From an uncultured Actinomycetes bacterium (GTDB lineage: Bacteria > Actinomycetota > Actinomycetes > S36-B12): DNA of 5,766 bases. The stretch spans positions 1 through 5,766 of the forward strand of contig CAINGG010000352.1 of NCBI GenBank assembly GCA_903848435.1. The letters run 5' to 3'. Of this stretch, positions 1 through 4,948 are shown one piece after another (position 1 is the stretch's first letter; each line of letters begins with the position of its first letter). Made by a program: the position numbers and the translations under genes. The notes under the pieces were generated by a model. It made no database searches and was not told the DNA's origin. It worked only from the letters and a program-made list of their open reading frames with translations.

Positions 1-735
1 GGAGCGGAGGTAGTCAGCCCCCGCTGAGCCTCCGGTGCCGGTCTTGCGCCCGATAGTGCGCTCCACCATCTTCACGTGGCGGTATCGCCACTCCTGGAGC
101 CCTTCGTCGATGTCGACCAGGCGCTCGCACACCAGCGCGGCAGCGGCGTCACTGCGATGCAGCGCAACCAGCGCTTCCTGCACGGCCGCATTGGCCTCGT
201 AGGGCTGAGAAACGTCGCGGTTCAGGATCTCAGCAGGAATCGGGAAACCTTCGCTGTCGACGTAGACGAGCACCGAGTCCCATAGCGACGGCGCAGCCAT
301 GAGCGCTTCGACACGCTCGCGGTCGGCGGGCAGGAGTGGTGCAGCGACGCGCGTATCGCGGCGTCCGAGGATCGCTTCCACCTCGCGGAACTGCGCCGAC
401 TGGAAGCCACTCGCTTCGCCGAGACGCTCGCGGAAGGTGAGGAACTGCAAAGGTGTCATTGTCTCGAGAATGTCGATCTGCGCGACGCACGTCTTGAGGA
501 TCGTGCGGATGCGACCGAGTAGGGCGAGCGCCTGGCTTGTGTCGCCCGCCTCAAGGGCCCGCTGTGCAGCGGTGAACTCGTGGATGAGTTCCTTGAACCA
601 CAACTCGTAGGTCTGGTGAATGATGATGAAGAGCAGCTCATCGTGCTCGGGGCCATCCGACAGGGGCTGCTGCAAAGACAGCAACTCCTCGATCTTCAGG
701 TAGTGCGAGTAGTTGGAGGCGGCCTGGCTCGTCAT
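1..735 (-). CDS. kynA: Tryptophan 2,3-dioxygenase, C-terminus cut by window edge
   Basis: This cytoplasmic haem enzyme opens the indole ring of L-tryptophan with O2 to give N-formylkynurenine, the first step of the kynurenine pathway. The 245 visible residues match the family throughout. HDELLFIIIHQTYELWFK occupies 31-48, FRERLGEASGFQS 101-113, and RYRHVKMVERTIGRKTGTGG 217-236. By the numbering known for the Xanthomonas campestris enzyme, Tyr9, Phe36, His40 (active-site base), Arg102 (substrate carboxylate), His220 (proximal haem ligand) and Thr234 (substrate ammonium) are all present. The Tyr113 position appears to be Phe98. Bacterial homologues are about 280-300 residues, so some 35-50 C-terminal residues lie beyond the edge. 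The ATG at 735-733 starts MTSQAASNYSHYL, which puts the conserved Tyr at the expected place. There is no Shine-Dalgarno, but TAGGCT lies six bases upstream, suggesting a leaderless mRNA. The start is 9 nt beyond the vapC stop on the same strand, so readthrough is also possible. Identification is near certain. Confidence 0.97.
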   Translation of the reverse strand, partial: MTSQAASNYSHYLKIEELLSLQQPLSDGPEHDELLFIIIHQTYELWFKELIHEFTAAQRALEAGDTSQALALLGRIRTILKTCVAQIDILETMTPLQFLTFRERLGEASGFQSAQFREVEAILGRRDTRVAAPLLPADRERVEALMAAPSLWDSVLVYVDSEGFPIPAEILNRDVSQPYEANAAVQEALVALHRSDAAAALVCERLVDIDEGLQEWRYRHVKMVERTIGRKTGTGGSAGADYLRS

Positions 736-741
736 GGAATG

Positions 742-747
742 AGCCTA
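742..747 (-). promoter_or_regulatory. Candidate -10 box for kynA (leaderless)
   Basis: On the minus strand TAGGCT fits TANNNT and is separated from the kynA ATG by six bases (CATTCC). Transcription would then begin at or next to the A of ATG. The first three bases of the box are the TAG stop codon of vapC. No convincing -35 is seen, which is common for leaderless actinobacterial promoters. Support comes from three other genes in the window with the same box at the same distance. Confidence 0.5.
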
Positions 748-1167
748 GAGCCGCTGGATGCGCAGTCCTGCGAACCTCGTGAATCCTTGATCAGACGTCA
801 CGAGGGTCGCGTCCATGTCGATCGCCGCTGCGGCGAGCAAGCCATCGTGGACGTCACCGCCGGTCATCGGCCGCTGGGTCATCAGCGATTCGAAGGTGGC
901 CCATCGTCCTGCCCCAGCCTCCTGGACGTTCACGACCGACGAACTGCACCACGACGCCAGCGCGCTCATGGCGGCAGCGGGGGTGTCCGGCCGGGTGAAG
1001 ATCCCCCGATGTGTCACGACTCGTAGGAATCCCACAGCAACCTCAGGCAGCACGATGACGGGTTCAGTGCCCTGCCTTGCGGCGGAGAGGTAGGCGAAGG
1101 CAGTTTGGTGCTTAGGTGCGTCAGGACGGAAGGCATTGACCAGGACGTTGACGTCGAGCAGTTGCAC
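745..1167 (-). CDS. vapC: PIN-domain toxin (VapC family ribonuclease), partner of the ribbon-helix-helix antitoxin
   Basis: This is a 140-residue single-domain PIN protein, the usual size for VapC. VapC toxins are Mg2+-dependent endoribonucleases that cut tRNA or rRNA and are held inactive by their antitoxin. The acidic active-site residues are visible: Asp5 in LLDVNVLVNA, Glu42 in the LPEVAVGF segment, Asp105/Asp108 in GGDVHDGLLAAAAI, and Asp126 in TSDQGF. All core positions are intact, so the toxin is probably active. The start is GTG at 1167-1165, 2 nt after the antitoxin stop, and MQLLDVN places the first Asp where PIN domains have it. No Shine-Dalgarno is apparent, so translational coupling to the antitoxin is likely. 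The RNA target cannot be read from sequence. kynA follows 9 nt downstream. Confidence 0.93.
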   Translation of the reverse strand: MQLLDVNVLVNAFRPDAPKHQTAFAYLSAARQGTEPVIVLPEVAVGFLRVVTHRGIFTRPDTPAAAMSALASWCSSSVVNVQEAGAGRWATFESLMTQRPMTGGDVHDGLLAAAAIDMDATLVTSDQGFTRFAGLRIQRL

Positions 1168-1169
1168 GC

Positions 1170-1421
1170 TCAGGCCTGATCGAGCAGATCGAGCAGCGCG
1201 CTCGTGTCATTCAGGTCGACTCCGCTCCGGATGAACTCCTTGGTGAGACCGCCGCCGTGGTGTGAGACCGGCATGGGCGGGATGGGCTCGTCTTGGCGTG
1301 TCTGTAGCAGCGTCAGTCGGAGCGACTCCTCGACGACTGACGTCACCGAGGCTCCGCGCAGCGCCGCGTAGGCCTTCACCTGGCGGTAGAGGGTGTCGTC
1401 GATGTTGAGGGTCGTGCGCAC
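1170..1421 (-). CDS. vapB: Ribbon-helix-helix antitoxin (VapB family)
   Basis: This 83-residue protein has an N-terminal ribbon-helix-helix DNA-binding fold. MRTTLNIDD (1-9) is the beta strand, LYRQVKAYAALRG the first helix, and SVTSVVEESLRLTLLQ the second helix after the usual turn. The C-terminal half (43-83) is proline-rich and then ends in VDLNDTSALLDLLDQA, the type of flexible tail that wraps around a VapC toxin. Such antitoxins neutralise the toxin and repress their own operon. The start is GTG at 1421-1419, because the strand residues TTLNIDD begin directly after it, and a TANNNT box sits six bases upstream. Its stop is 2 nt before vapC, so the two form an operon, antitoxin first. An inverted repeat suited to a ribbon-helix-helix dimer overlaps the promoter. 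Confidence 0.92.
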   Translation of the reverse strand: MRTTLNIDDTLYRQVKAYAALRGASVTSVVEESLRLTLLQTRQDEPIPPMPVSHHGGGLTKEFIRSGVDLNDTSALLDLLDQA

Positions 1422-1425
1422 GCAG

Positions 1426-1457
1426 GCAGATTAGCAGATATTTAAGGCAGAAATCTG
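1426..1457 (-). promoter_or_regulatory. vapBC promoter with operator-like repeats
   Basis: The minus-strand box TAATCT (1433-1428) lies six bases before the vapB GTG and fits a leaderless -10. An inverted repeat, CAGATT (1427-1432) and AATCTG (1452-1457), has one arm on the -10 box and the other about where the -35 would be. Read on the plus strand there are also three copies of GCAGA followed by an A/T-rich base, at 1426, 1434 and 1447. A repressor bound here would block polymerase, consistent with autoregulation by VapB or VapBC. The stretch is clearly A/T-richer than its surroundings. The binding role is inferred. Confidence 0.5.
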
Positions 1458-1486
1458 TCTCCATGCCCCACCTGTTGTCTCCCTCC

Positions 1487-1492
1487 TACAGT
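1487..1492 (+). promoter_or_regulatory. Candidate -10 box for the lipoprotein gene (leaderless)
   Basis: TACAGT fits TANNNT and is followed by six bases (TGTTCC) and then the ATG at 1499. There is no Shine-Dalgarno before this ATG; the C-rich CCCTCC upstream is the wrong strand for one. Box and spacing match those of kynA, vapB and the second antitoxin, which supports both the leaderless reading and the choice of start codon. No clear -35 is seen. Confidence 0.5.
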
Positions 1493-1498
1493 TGTTCC

Positions 1499-2164
1499 AT
1501 GCGAGCCATCCGCGTTGCCGCCGCCTCGATGGGGGTCCTTCTCCTTCTATCTGCGTGCGGGTCATCCACGGCGCCGGATTCCTCGGTCGAGTCGGCCTCG
1601 GGATCGGGCGAGGTGGCCGCCGATGCTGCGGCCTGCCCGTCTGACCCTCCGGCTCGCAAGCCCCTCAAGGACAAGCATTGGTATCCGCTGCGTGACGGCG
1701 TGGTCGGTGCCGTCTACAACGAGACGTCCAACACCATCTACGTCGGCTTCCCGGGCCAGGGCATCTGCGGCATCGCCCCGGGCGGTTACGCCCCCTACTC
1801 AGTGACCGAGCAGGTCTCCCAATACGACAACTGGGTCTACCCGCTCATCGTGTCCGCGACCGCCGACGGCTACAACGGCGTGTGCGTGGCCGCCGTGGAT
1901 CCCGATGTCGGCTATCCCGGAGTCCTCATCGTTGGCAAGCCCGCGTGCAGCAACACACTGAGCGCGTCACGCCAGAACGACGACGTCCAGGAACGCATGT
2001 CGACGCTGAGCGAAGACGAGAGCGTCGAGCTGCGCAGCGGCAACACCGTCATCGTGGCCACTCGGCTGGAGGATGACGGCGACGTCGCCAAGCAGTGGAC
2101 CGGCTCTGACACGTGGGCGGTGACCGACTGGGCGCGCATCGACCTGCGGGTCAAGCAGCTGTAG
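1499..2164 (+). CDS. Predicted secreted lipoprotein of unknown function
   Basis: The 221-residue product starts with a lipoprotein signal peptide: Arg2 and Arg5, a hydrophobic stretch to residue 17, and the lipobox LSAC with Cys20 as the lipidated residue. It should be exported, lipidated and held on the outer face of the membrane. Residues 21-45 are a Ser/Ala/Gly-rich linker. Residues 46-221 form one compact-looking domain with aromatic-rich strands (KHWYPLRDG, NTIYVGFPGQGICG, YDNWVYPLIV) and Cys46, Cys90, Cys129 and Cys150, enough for two disulphides. I recognise no family or catalytic motif. The in-frame ATG at 1463 would add 12 residues and spoil the signal peptide; the ATG at 1499 is preferred for the signal shape and the -10 box. 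The gene lies between two toxin-antitoxin operons on the opposite strand, divergent from one and convergent with the other. Confidence 0.85.
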   Translation: MRAIRVAAASMGVLLLLSACGSSTAPDSSVESASGSGEVAADAAACPSDPPARKPLKDKHWYPLRDGVVGAVYNETSNTIYVGFPGQGICGIAPGGYAPYSVTEQVSQYDNWVYPLIVSATADGYNGVCVAAVDPDVGYPGVLIVGKPACSNTLSASRQNDDVQERMSTLSEDESVELRSGNTVIVATRLEDDGDVAKQWTGSDTWAVTDWARIDLRVKQL

Positions 2165-2174
2165 CAGAGGTCTC

Positions 2175-2208
2175 GGCGGGGACGTAGGTGCGAACGCCGG
2201 CCCCCGCC
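2175..2208. terminator. Possible stem-loop between convergent genes
   Basis: GGCGGGG (2175-2181) and CCCCGCC (2202-2208) are perfect complements around a 20-nt loop, between the lipoprotein stop (2164) and the end of the second vapC (2238). A competing short hairpin, CCCC-GCCA-GGGG, lies within 2202-2213. The place suits a bidirectional terminator. There is no T-tract on either strand, and such pairings arise easily in G/C-rich DNA, so the call is weak. Confidence 0.25.
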
Positions 2209-2237
2209 AGGGGTGAGGCGGACCTGTGGGCGCCGCC

Positions 2238-2672
2238 CTACGCCAGAGGGAGCACGTCGACCCCGAGGGCAGGCTTCATGCGCGAGTCATGCGTGATAAC
2301 CGCGTCGCAGCCGTGCGCGGCGGCAGTAGCCAGGTGCAGCGCATCGATGAACGGAATGTCCAGAGTGCCGCGCAGCATGGCGGCGTCATCGAAGGTCTCC
2401 GGCGTGTGGTCGACGAGGGTCACGAAGCGGGGCTGCCGGAAGAAGTCGCGGGCGCCACGGATGACCATGGGATCGCCCAGGCGGTAGGGCCCCACCATGA
2501 CCTCGGCAACGGCGGCGTGGCCGGTGAACGCCTGGAATGCGCCAGCCCGAGCGGCCGCGAGTACCGCCGCTGCCGGCTCGCGCAACCGCGGCGTGCCGTC
2601 CAGGAAGAAGATGAAGACGTTGGCGTCGATGTAGACGCGCTTGCCCGTCAGGGCATCGAGGGAAGGACTCAT
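2238..2672 (-). CDS. vapC: PIN-domain toxin (VapC family), partner of the AbrB-type antitoxin
   Basis: This is a 144-residue PIN-domain protein, expected to be a Mg2+-dependent RNase toxin. Numbered from the chosen start, the active-site acids are Asp16 (VYIDANVFIFFL), Glu57 (AVAEVMVGP), Asp110 (IPFIDALHLATAAAHGC) and Asp129 (ITHDSRM). All are intact. It differs widely from the other PIN toxin in this window, so it is not a duplicate. The ATG at 2672-2670 overlaps the antitoxin's TGA as ATGA, the usual sign of translational coupling; an ATG three codons earlier (2681) is possible but leaves a 13-nt overlap. Neither has a good Shine-Dalgarno. The cellular RNA target is not predictable. Confidence 0.93.
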   Translation of the reverse strand: MSPSLDALTGKRVYIDANVFIFFLDGTPRLREPAAAVLAAARAGAFQAFTGHAAVAEVMVGPYRLGDPMVIRGARDFFRQPRFVTLVDHTPETFDDAAMLRGTLDIPFIDALHLATAAAHGCDAVITHDSRMKPALGVDVLPLA

Positions 2673-2920
2673 CGCTGCCATGCGTCACGGTCGCCCATGA
2701 CCGACGCTTCGACATCCGCGGCGGTGCGGCCCCAGCCGCCGCGCGCGATTCCCGCATAGGAGTCGAGGGAGCGCGGCGCTGGCCCCTCCGCCGGTGTGAG
2801 CGTGATGACGCCGTTGACGATGTCCATGTGGCACAGGCTGCCGGGGCCGATGCCGGCCTCGCTGGCGATGTCCACAGGCACGGTCAGCTGATTGCGCTGC
2901 CGGATCCAGACCTCGACCAC
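2669..2920 (-). CDS. AbrB/MazE-type (SpoVT-AbrB fold) antitoxin
   Basis: This 83-residue protein carries an N-terminal swapped-hairpin DNA-binding domain (about 1-45). RQRNQLTVPVDIASEAGI is the typical core, with the beta strand running into VP and then a short helix, followed by GSLCHMDIVNGVITLTP. Residues 46-83 are a flexible toxin-binding tail ending in GDRDAWQR, a common ending among AbrB-type partners of PIN toxins. It should neutralise the downstream toxin and repress the operon. The start is GTG at 2920-2918, giving MVEVWIRQRNQLTVP with the fold at the very N-terminus. There is no Shine-Dalgarno, but TAGCGT lies six bases upstream. Its stop overlaps the toxin start by 4 nt. Some databases would name such a gene vapB, but the fold differs from the ribbon-helix-helix VapB at 1170-1421. 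Confidence 0.9.
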   Translation of the reverse strand: MVEVWIRQRNQLTVPVDIASEAGIGPGSLCHMDIVNGVITLTPAEGPAPRSLDSYAGIARGGWGRTAADVEASVMGDRDAWQR

Positions 2921-2926
2921 GGGGAA

Positions 2927-2963
2927 ACGCTATCAGAAATCAGAATATAAACCTGAATTCTGA
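2927..2963 (-). promoter_or_regulatory. Promoter and operator-like repeats of the second toxin-antitoxin operon
   Basis: On the minus strand TAGCGT (2932-2927) fits TANNNT and sits six bases before the antitoxin GTG. Directly upstream, read on the plus strand, come TCAGAAA (2933-2939), TCAGAAT (2940-2946) and the inverted copy ATTCTGA (2957-2963). The last two form a perfect 7-bp inverted repeat around a 10-bp centre that is mostly A/T. These cover the region from the -10 to the -35 position, where an AbrB-fold repressor would act. An alternative -10, TATATT, lies on the minus strand inside the repeat and would give a short leader. Confidence 0.5.
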
Positions 2964-3023
2964 CAGTAGCCACGCGCGGCCGCCAGCGGACGTGCCCCCG
3001 GGAAGTGCAAGGATGCCGCGACG

Positions 3024-3051
3024 GAGGCCCGCAGGCCTCAAGGGCGGAGGC
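3024..3051 (+). promoter_or_regulatory. Two mutually exclusive hairpins and the Shine-Dalgarno of the transporter gene
   Basis: GAGGCC (3024-3029) and GGCCTC (3034-3039) form a perfect 6-bp stem with loop CGCA. The second arm can instead pair GCCTC (3035-3039) with GAGGC (3047-3051), which covers the Shine-Dalgarno GGAGG (3046-3050) ahead of the GTG at 3055. The first hairpin would leave the ribosome site free and the second would hide it. This is an observed complementarity; regulation is inference, and G/C-rich DNA makes chance pairing likely. Confidence 0.3.
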
Positions 3052-3054
3052 TGC

Positions 3055-3906
3055 GTGAGCTACCTGGTTCTCGCCCTCGCGAGCGCCGTGCTCTTCGGTG
3101 TGTGGAAGTTCGGCCTGGGCATATATCGCGGCCGCATCTCCGTCTTCGCCGTTCTGCTGGTGAGTGCCTCAGCCGCTGCCGTCGTCTACCTGACTGCCGG
3201 ATTCGCGGAGAGCACCCTTGCCTTCGACGGCGAAGATGTCGTTCGGGGCCTCATCGGCGGCATGCTGAATTGCGCAGGCACGCTGCTCCTTCTGAAGGCC
3301 TTCGACCGCGGCAAGATGGGCGTGGTCACCGGTGTGGCGGCCACCTCCGTGCTGGTGCCATTGGCCTACTCGCTCCTCATCGGCCAACGGCCGGAGGCAC
3401 AGCGGGCACTTGGGGTCGTGGTGATCCTCGCGGGCCTGGCGGCCTTCTACGTGCCGCACATGAGGGCGCCCGTCACGTCGGCGGGCAGCAACCCGCGTCA
3501 GGCCATCCTGTTAGCGCTGGCGGCAGCGTTTTTCTGGGGACTTGCCATCGTGGTGATCGACAACGGCTCACGGGTGAGCGTCACCGGCACGCTCGCGGTG
3601 TCTCAGGTGCCCCAGGTGATCGTCGCTCTCGCAGTGGTGCTCGCAACCGCGCCCCGCTCATACGCGGGCCTGACCGGACGGTCGACGGCGATACTCGTGG
3701 GTGCCGGCCTGTCACTCGGCCTGGCCAACGTCGCCTTCTTCACCGCAGCACAGGAGGGCAGCCTCGGCCTGGTGTCTGTGCTGGCGTCGTTCAGCCCCAT
3801 GGTCACCGCGCTCCTGGCTCTCGCCGTGCTCAAGGAGCGAATGTCCAAGTCCGACGTGGTCGCTCTCGTCGTCGTCATTGTGGGCGTTGCCCTCGTCGTT
3901 GCCTAG
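3055..3906 (+). CDS. DMT-superfamily (EamA) transporter
   Basis: The product is a 283-residue integral membrane protein with ten predicted helices, at roughly 2-22, 29-49, 62-82, 87-107, 115-133, 150-170, 178-199, 210-230, 235-257 and 266-283. It is built as two tandem EamA repeats (about 3-133 and 147-283), the usual length and layout for drug/metabolite transporters. Typical features are the YSLLIGQRPEAQ turn after helix 4 and the LKERMSKSD turn before helix 10. Such proteins mostly export amino acids or other small metabolites; the substrate cannot be told here. The GTG start is chosen because GGAGG lies 4 nt upstream and the first helix begins at once. An in-frame GTG at 2992 would add 21 Arg/Pro/Gly-rich residues unlike a membrane protein. 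Leu153 is a TTA codon, rare in such G/C-rich genes. It converges with and overlaps the next gene by 4 nt. Confidence 0.92.
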   Translation: MSYLVLALASAVLFGVWKFGLGIYRGRISVFAVLLVSASAAAVVYLTAGFAESTLAFDGEDVVRGLIGGMLNCAGTLLLLKAFDRGKMGVVTGVAATSVLVPLAYSLLIGQRPEAQRALGVVVILAGLAAFYVPHMRAPVTSAGSNPRQAILLALAAAFFWGLAIVVIDNGSRVSVTGTLAVSQVPQVIVALAVVLATAPRSYAGLTGRSTAILVGAGLSLGLANVAFFTAAQEGSLGLVSVLASFSPMVTALLALAVLKERMSKSDVVALVVVIVGVALVVA

Positions 3907-4835
3907 GGGTGTTGCCCCAGACTGCGGAGCACATGGTCGGCCACGAGGATGTCGAAGACCGCCAGGCCGTAGTTGAACGAGAACACCACCTGCTCAGCGG
4001 TTTCGCGGCCAACGTGCGCGCCCACGACGACCTGGCCGAGTTCGACGTCGGGATCGAGGTCGGGGTAGCAGCCGAGCAGCCCGCTCACCGGATCCGTGAT
4101 CGGGCGGCGGTCATCGCACGAGACCAGGTCAACGGCCGACAGAACGTCGCAAGGCCATCCGCGGGAGTGGACGTTGAGCACGTTGTGGCCGGGGTGCAGC
4201 CACTCCGGGCTCAGGATCGGCTCGGGCAGGTGCGACGTGCAGACGATGACGACGTCGGGATCCCGCACGATCTCCTCATTGCTGTGTGTGGTGACGAGGG
4301 TGACGTCGGTCGACGCGGTGTCAGCGAAGAGGGCCTTCAGGCGCTCGGGCTCACGCGATCCGACGAGGATCCGGCTTCCGGGGTAGATGGCGGCGATCGC
4401 CTCGATGTGCGCCCGCCCCGTCACTCCGGTGGCGCCGACAATGCCAAAGGTCGGTTGCGGGTTGGCCAGGTGGGCGACGTCGACCATGCTCACCATCGCC
4501 GTCCGCATGCTGGTGATCCAAGACGCGTCGAGCACGGTCGAAGGGATTCCCGTCTCGGCATCGCTCATGACGATGATGCCGTTGGTTGACGGCACGCCGA
4601 TCGCGTCGTTGCCGGGATAGACGCTGATGATCTTCGAGCCCGCTATGTCCTTCGTGGGCAGGTACGCCGGCATCGCGTGCGTGAACGCCCCCGGCCGGGT
4701 GTGGATCCCTGCCTTCGGAGGGCACTCGGCCTCGCCGCGCCCGCAGAGGGTGAATCCCTCCACCACCAAGTCGTAGATAGGGCGGACGGGCAGTGCGGCG
4801 CCAGCGATCTCCTCGGCGGTTACGAAGCGAACCAT
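3903..4835 (-). CDS. Ornithine cyclodeaminase / mu-crystallin family oxidoreductase
   Basis: This is a 310-residue cytoplasmic NAD(P)-dependent enzyme. The family includes ornithine cyclodeaminase, alanine dehydrogenase of the archaeal type, ketimine reductases and opine-type dehydrogenases. The substrate-binding region holds PPKAGIHTRP (39-48), HAMPAYL (53-59), Lys68 (GSKIISVYPGN), and the signature STNGIIVMSDAETGIP followed by Arg111 in TSMRTAMVS. The Rossmann segment FGIVGATGVTGRAH (130-143) binds the cofactor. Lys41 appears to stand where ornithine cyclodeaminase has its carboxylate-binding Arg, and the region before LVSCDDR (238-243) diverges, so ornithine may not be the substrate. The ATG at 4835 has GAGG (4848-4845) 9 nt upstream; an upstream ATG (4925) would add 30 residues unlike the family. 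The neighbouring transporter could handle the same metabolite, but opposite strands argue against a simple operon. Confidence 0.92.
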   Translation of the reverse strand: MVRFVTAEEIAGAALPVRPIYDLVVEGFTLCGRGEAECPPKAGIHTRPGAFTHAMPAYLPTKDIAGSKIISVYPGNDAIGVPSTNGIIVMSDAETGIPSTVLDASWITSMRTAMVSMVDVAHLANPQPTFGIVGATGVTGRAHIEAIAAIYPGSRILVGSREPERLKALFADTASTDVTLVTTHSNEEIVRDPDVVIVCTSHLPEPILSPEWLHPGHNVLNVHSRGWPCDVLSAVDLVSCDDRRPITDPVSGLLGCYPDLDPDVELGQVVVGAHVGRETAEQVVFSFNYGLAVFDILVADHVLRSLGQHP

Positions 4836-4844
4836 GAGGGCGAT

Positions 4845-4848
4845 CCTC
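4845..4848 (-). promoter_or_regulatory. Ribosome binding site that decides the oxidoreductase start
   Basis: GAGG on the minus strand lies 9 nt before the ATG at 4835. It favours this start, where the family alignment also begins (MVRFVTAEEI), over the in-frame ATG at 4925. No TANNNT box lies close to this ATG, so this gene appears to have a leader, unlike the four candidate leaderless genes. Confidence 0.5.
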
Positions 4849-4901
4849 GCATTCGCGGTTTTGGTCTGCACAAATCTGGGGAACCTCTCCACTCGGCGCA
4901 C

Positions 4902-4907
4902 TACAGT
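4902..4907 (+). promoter_or_regulatory. Possible -10 box for the YHYH-protein gene
   Basis: TACAGT is the same hexamer seen before the lipoprotein gene, here 41 nt before the ATG at 4949, so the mRNA would have a leader of about 35 nt. GGGAAC (4879-4884) is 17 nt upstream; it resembles the -35 of some ECF sigma promoters rather than TTGACA, though the -10 does not follow an ECF pattern. The 113-nt gap between the divergent starts at 4835 and 4949 must hold both promoters; I see nothing else in it. Confidence 0.25.
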
Positions 4908-4948
4908 CCGAAGCACGTCGAGCATTCATCACGGGATGGGGGCCCCTC

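Noticed and set aside
580..1026. A 148-codon plus-strand open frame over the kynA-vapC junction
   Set aside because: It is fully antisense to two well-supported genes and has no recognisable motif or ribosome site.
1463..1498. Upstream ATG extending the lipoprotein by 12 residues
   Set aside because: It would put a Pro/Ser-rich stretch before the signal peptide and include the proposed -10 box in coding sequence; the ATG at 1499 gives a normal lipoprotein signal.
2226..2759. A 177-codon plus-strand open frame
   Set aside because: It is antisense to the second toxin gene and its antitoxin, whose catalytic residues and ATGA overlap fix the real coding strand.
3102..4589. A 495-codon plus-strand open frame
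   Set aside because: It runs in the wrong frame of the transporter gene and then antisense to the oxidoreductase gene. Its product is Arg/Gly/His-rich low-complexity protein typical of shadow frames in G/C-rich DNA.
4836..4848. GAGG-CCTC hairpin over the oxidoreductase ribosome site
   Set aside because: Only four base pairs with a five-base loop; too weak and too common in this base composition to claim.
4870..4880. CAAATCTGGGG in the divergent region as a second site for the vapB repressor
   Set aside because: Only a seven-base AAATCTG match to one arm is present, with no inverted partner nearby, so it is likely chance.
4836..4925. Upstream ATG extending the oxidoreductase by 30 residues
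   Set aside because: The added Arg-rich stretch is unlike the family N-terminus, and the internal ATG has a GAGG at suitable distance.
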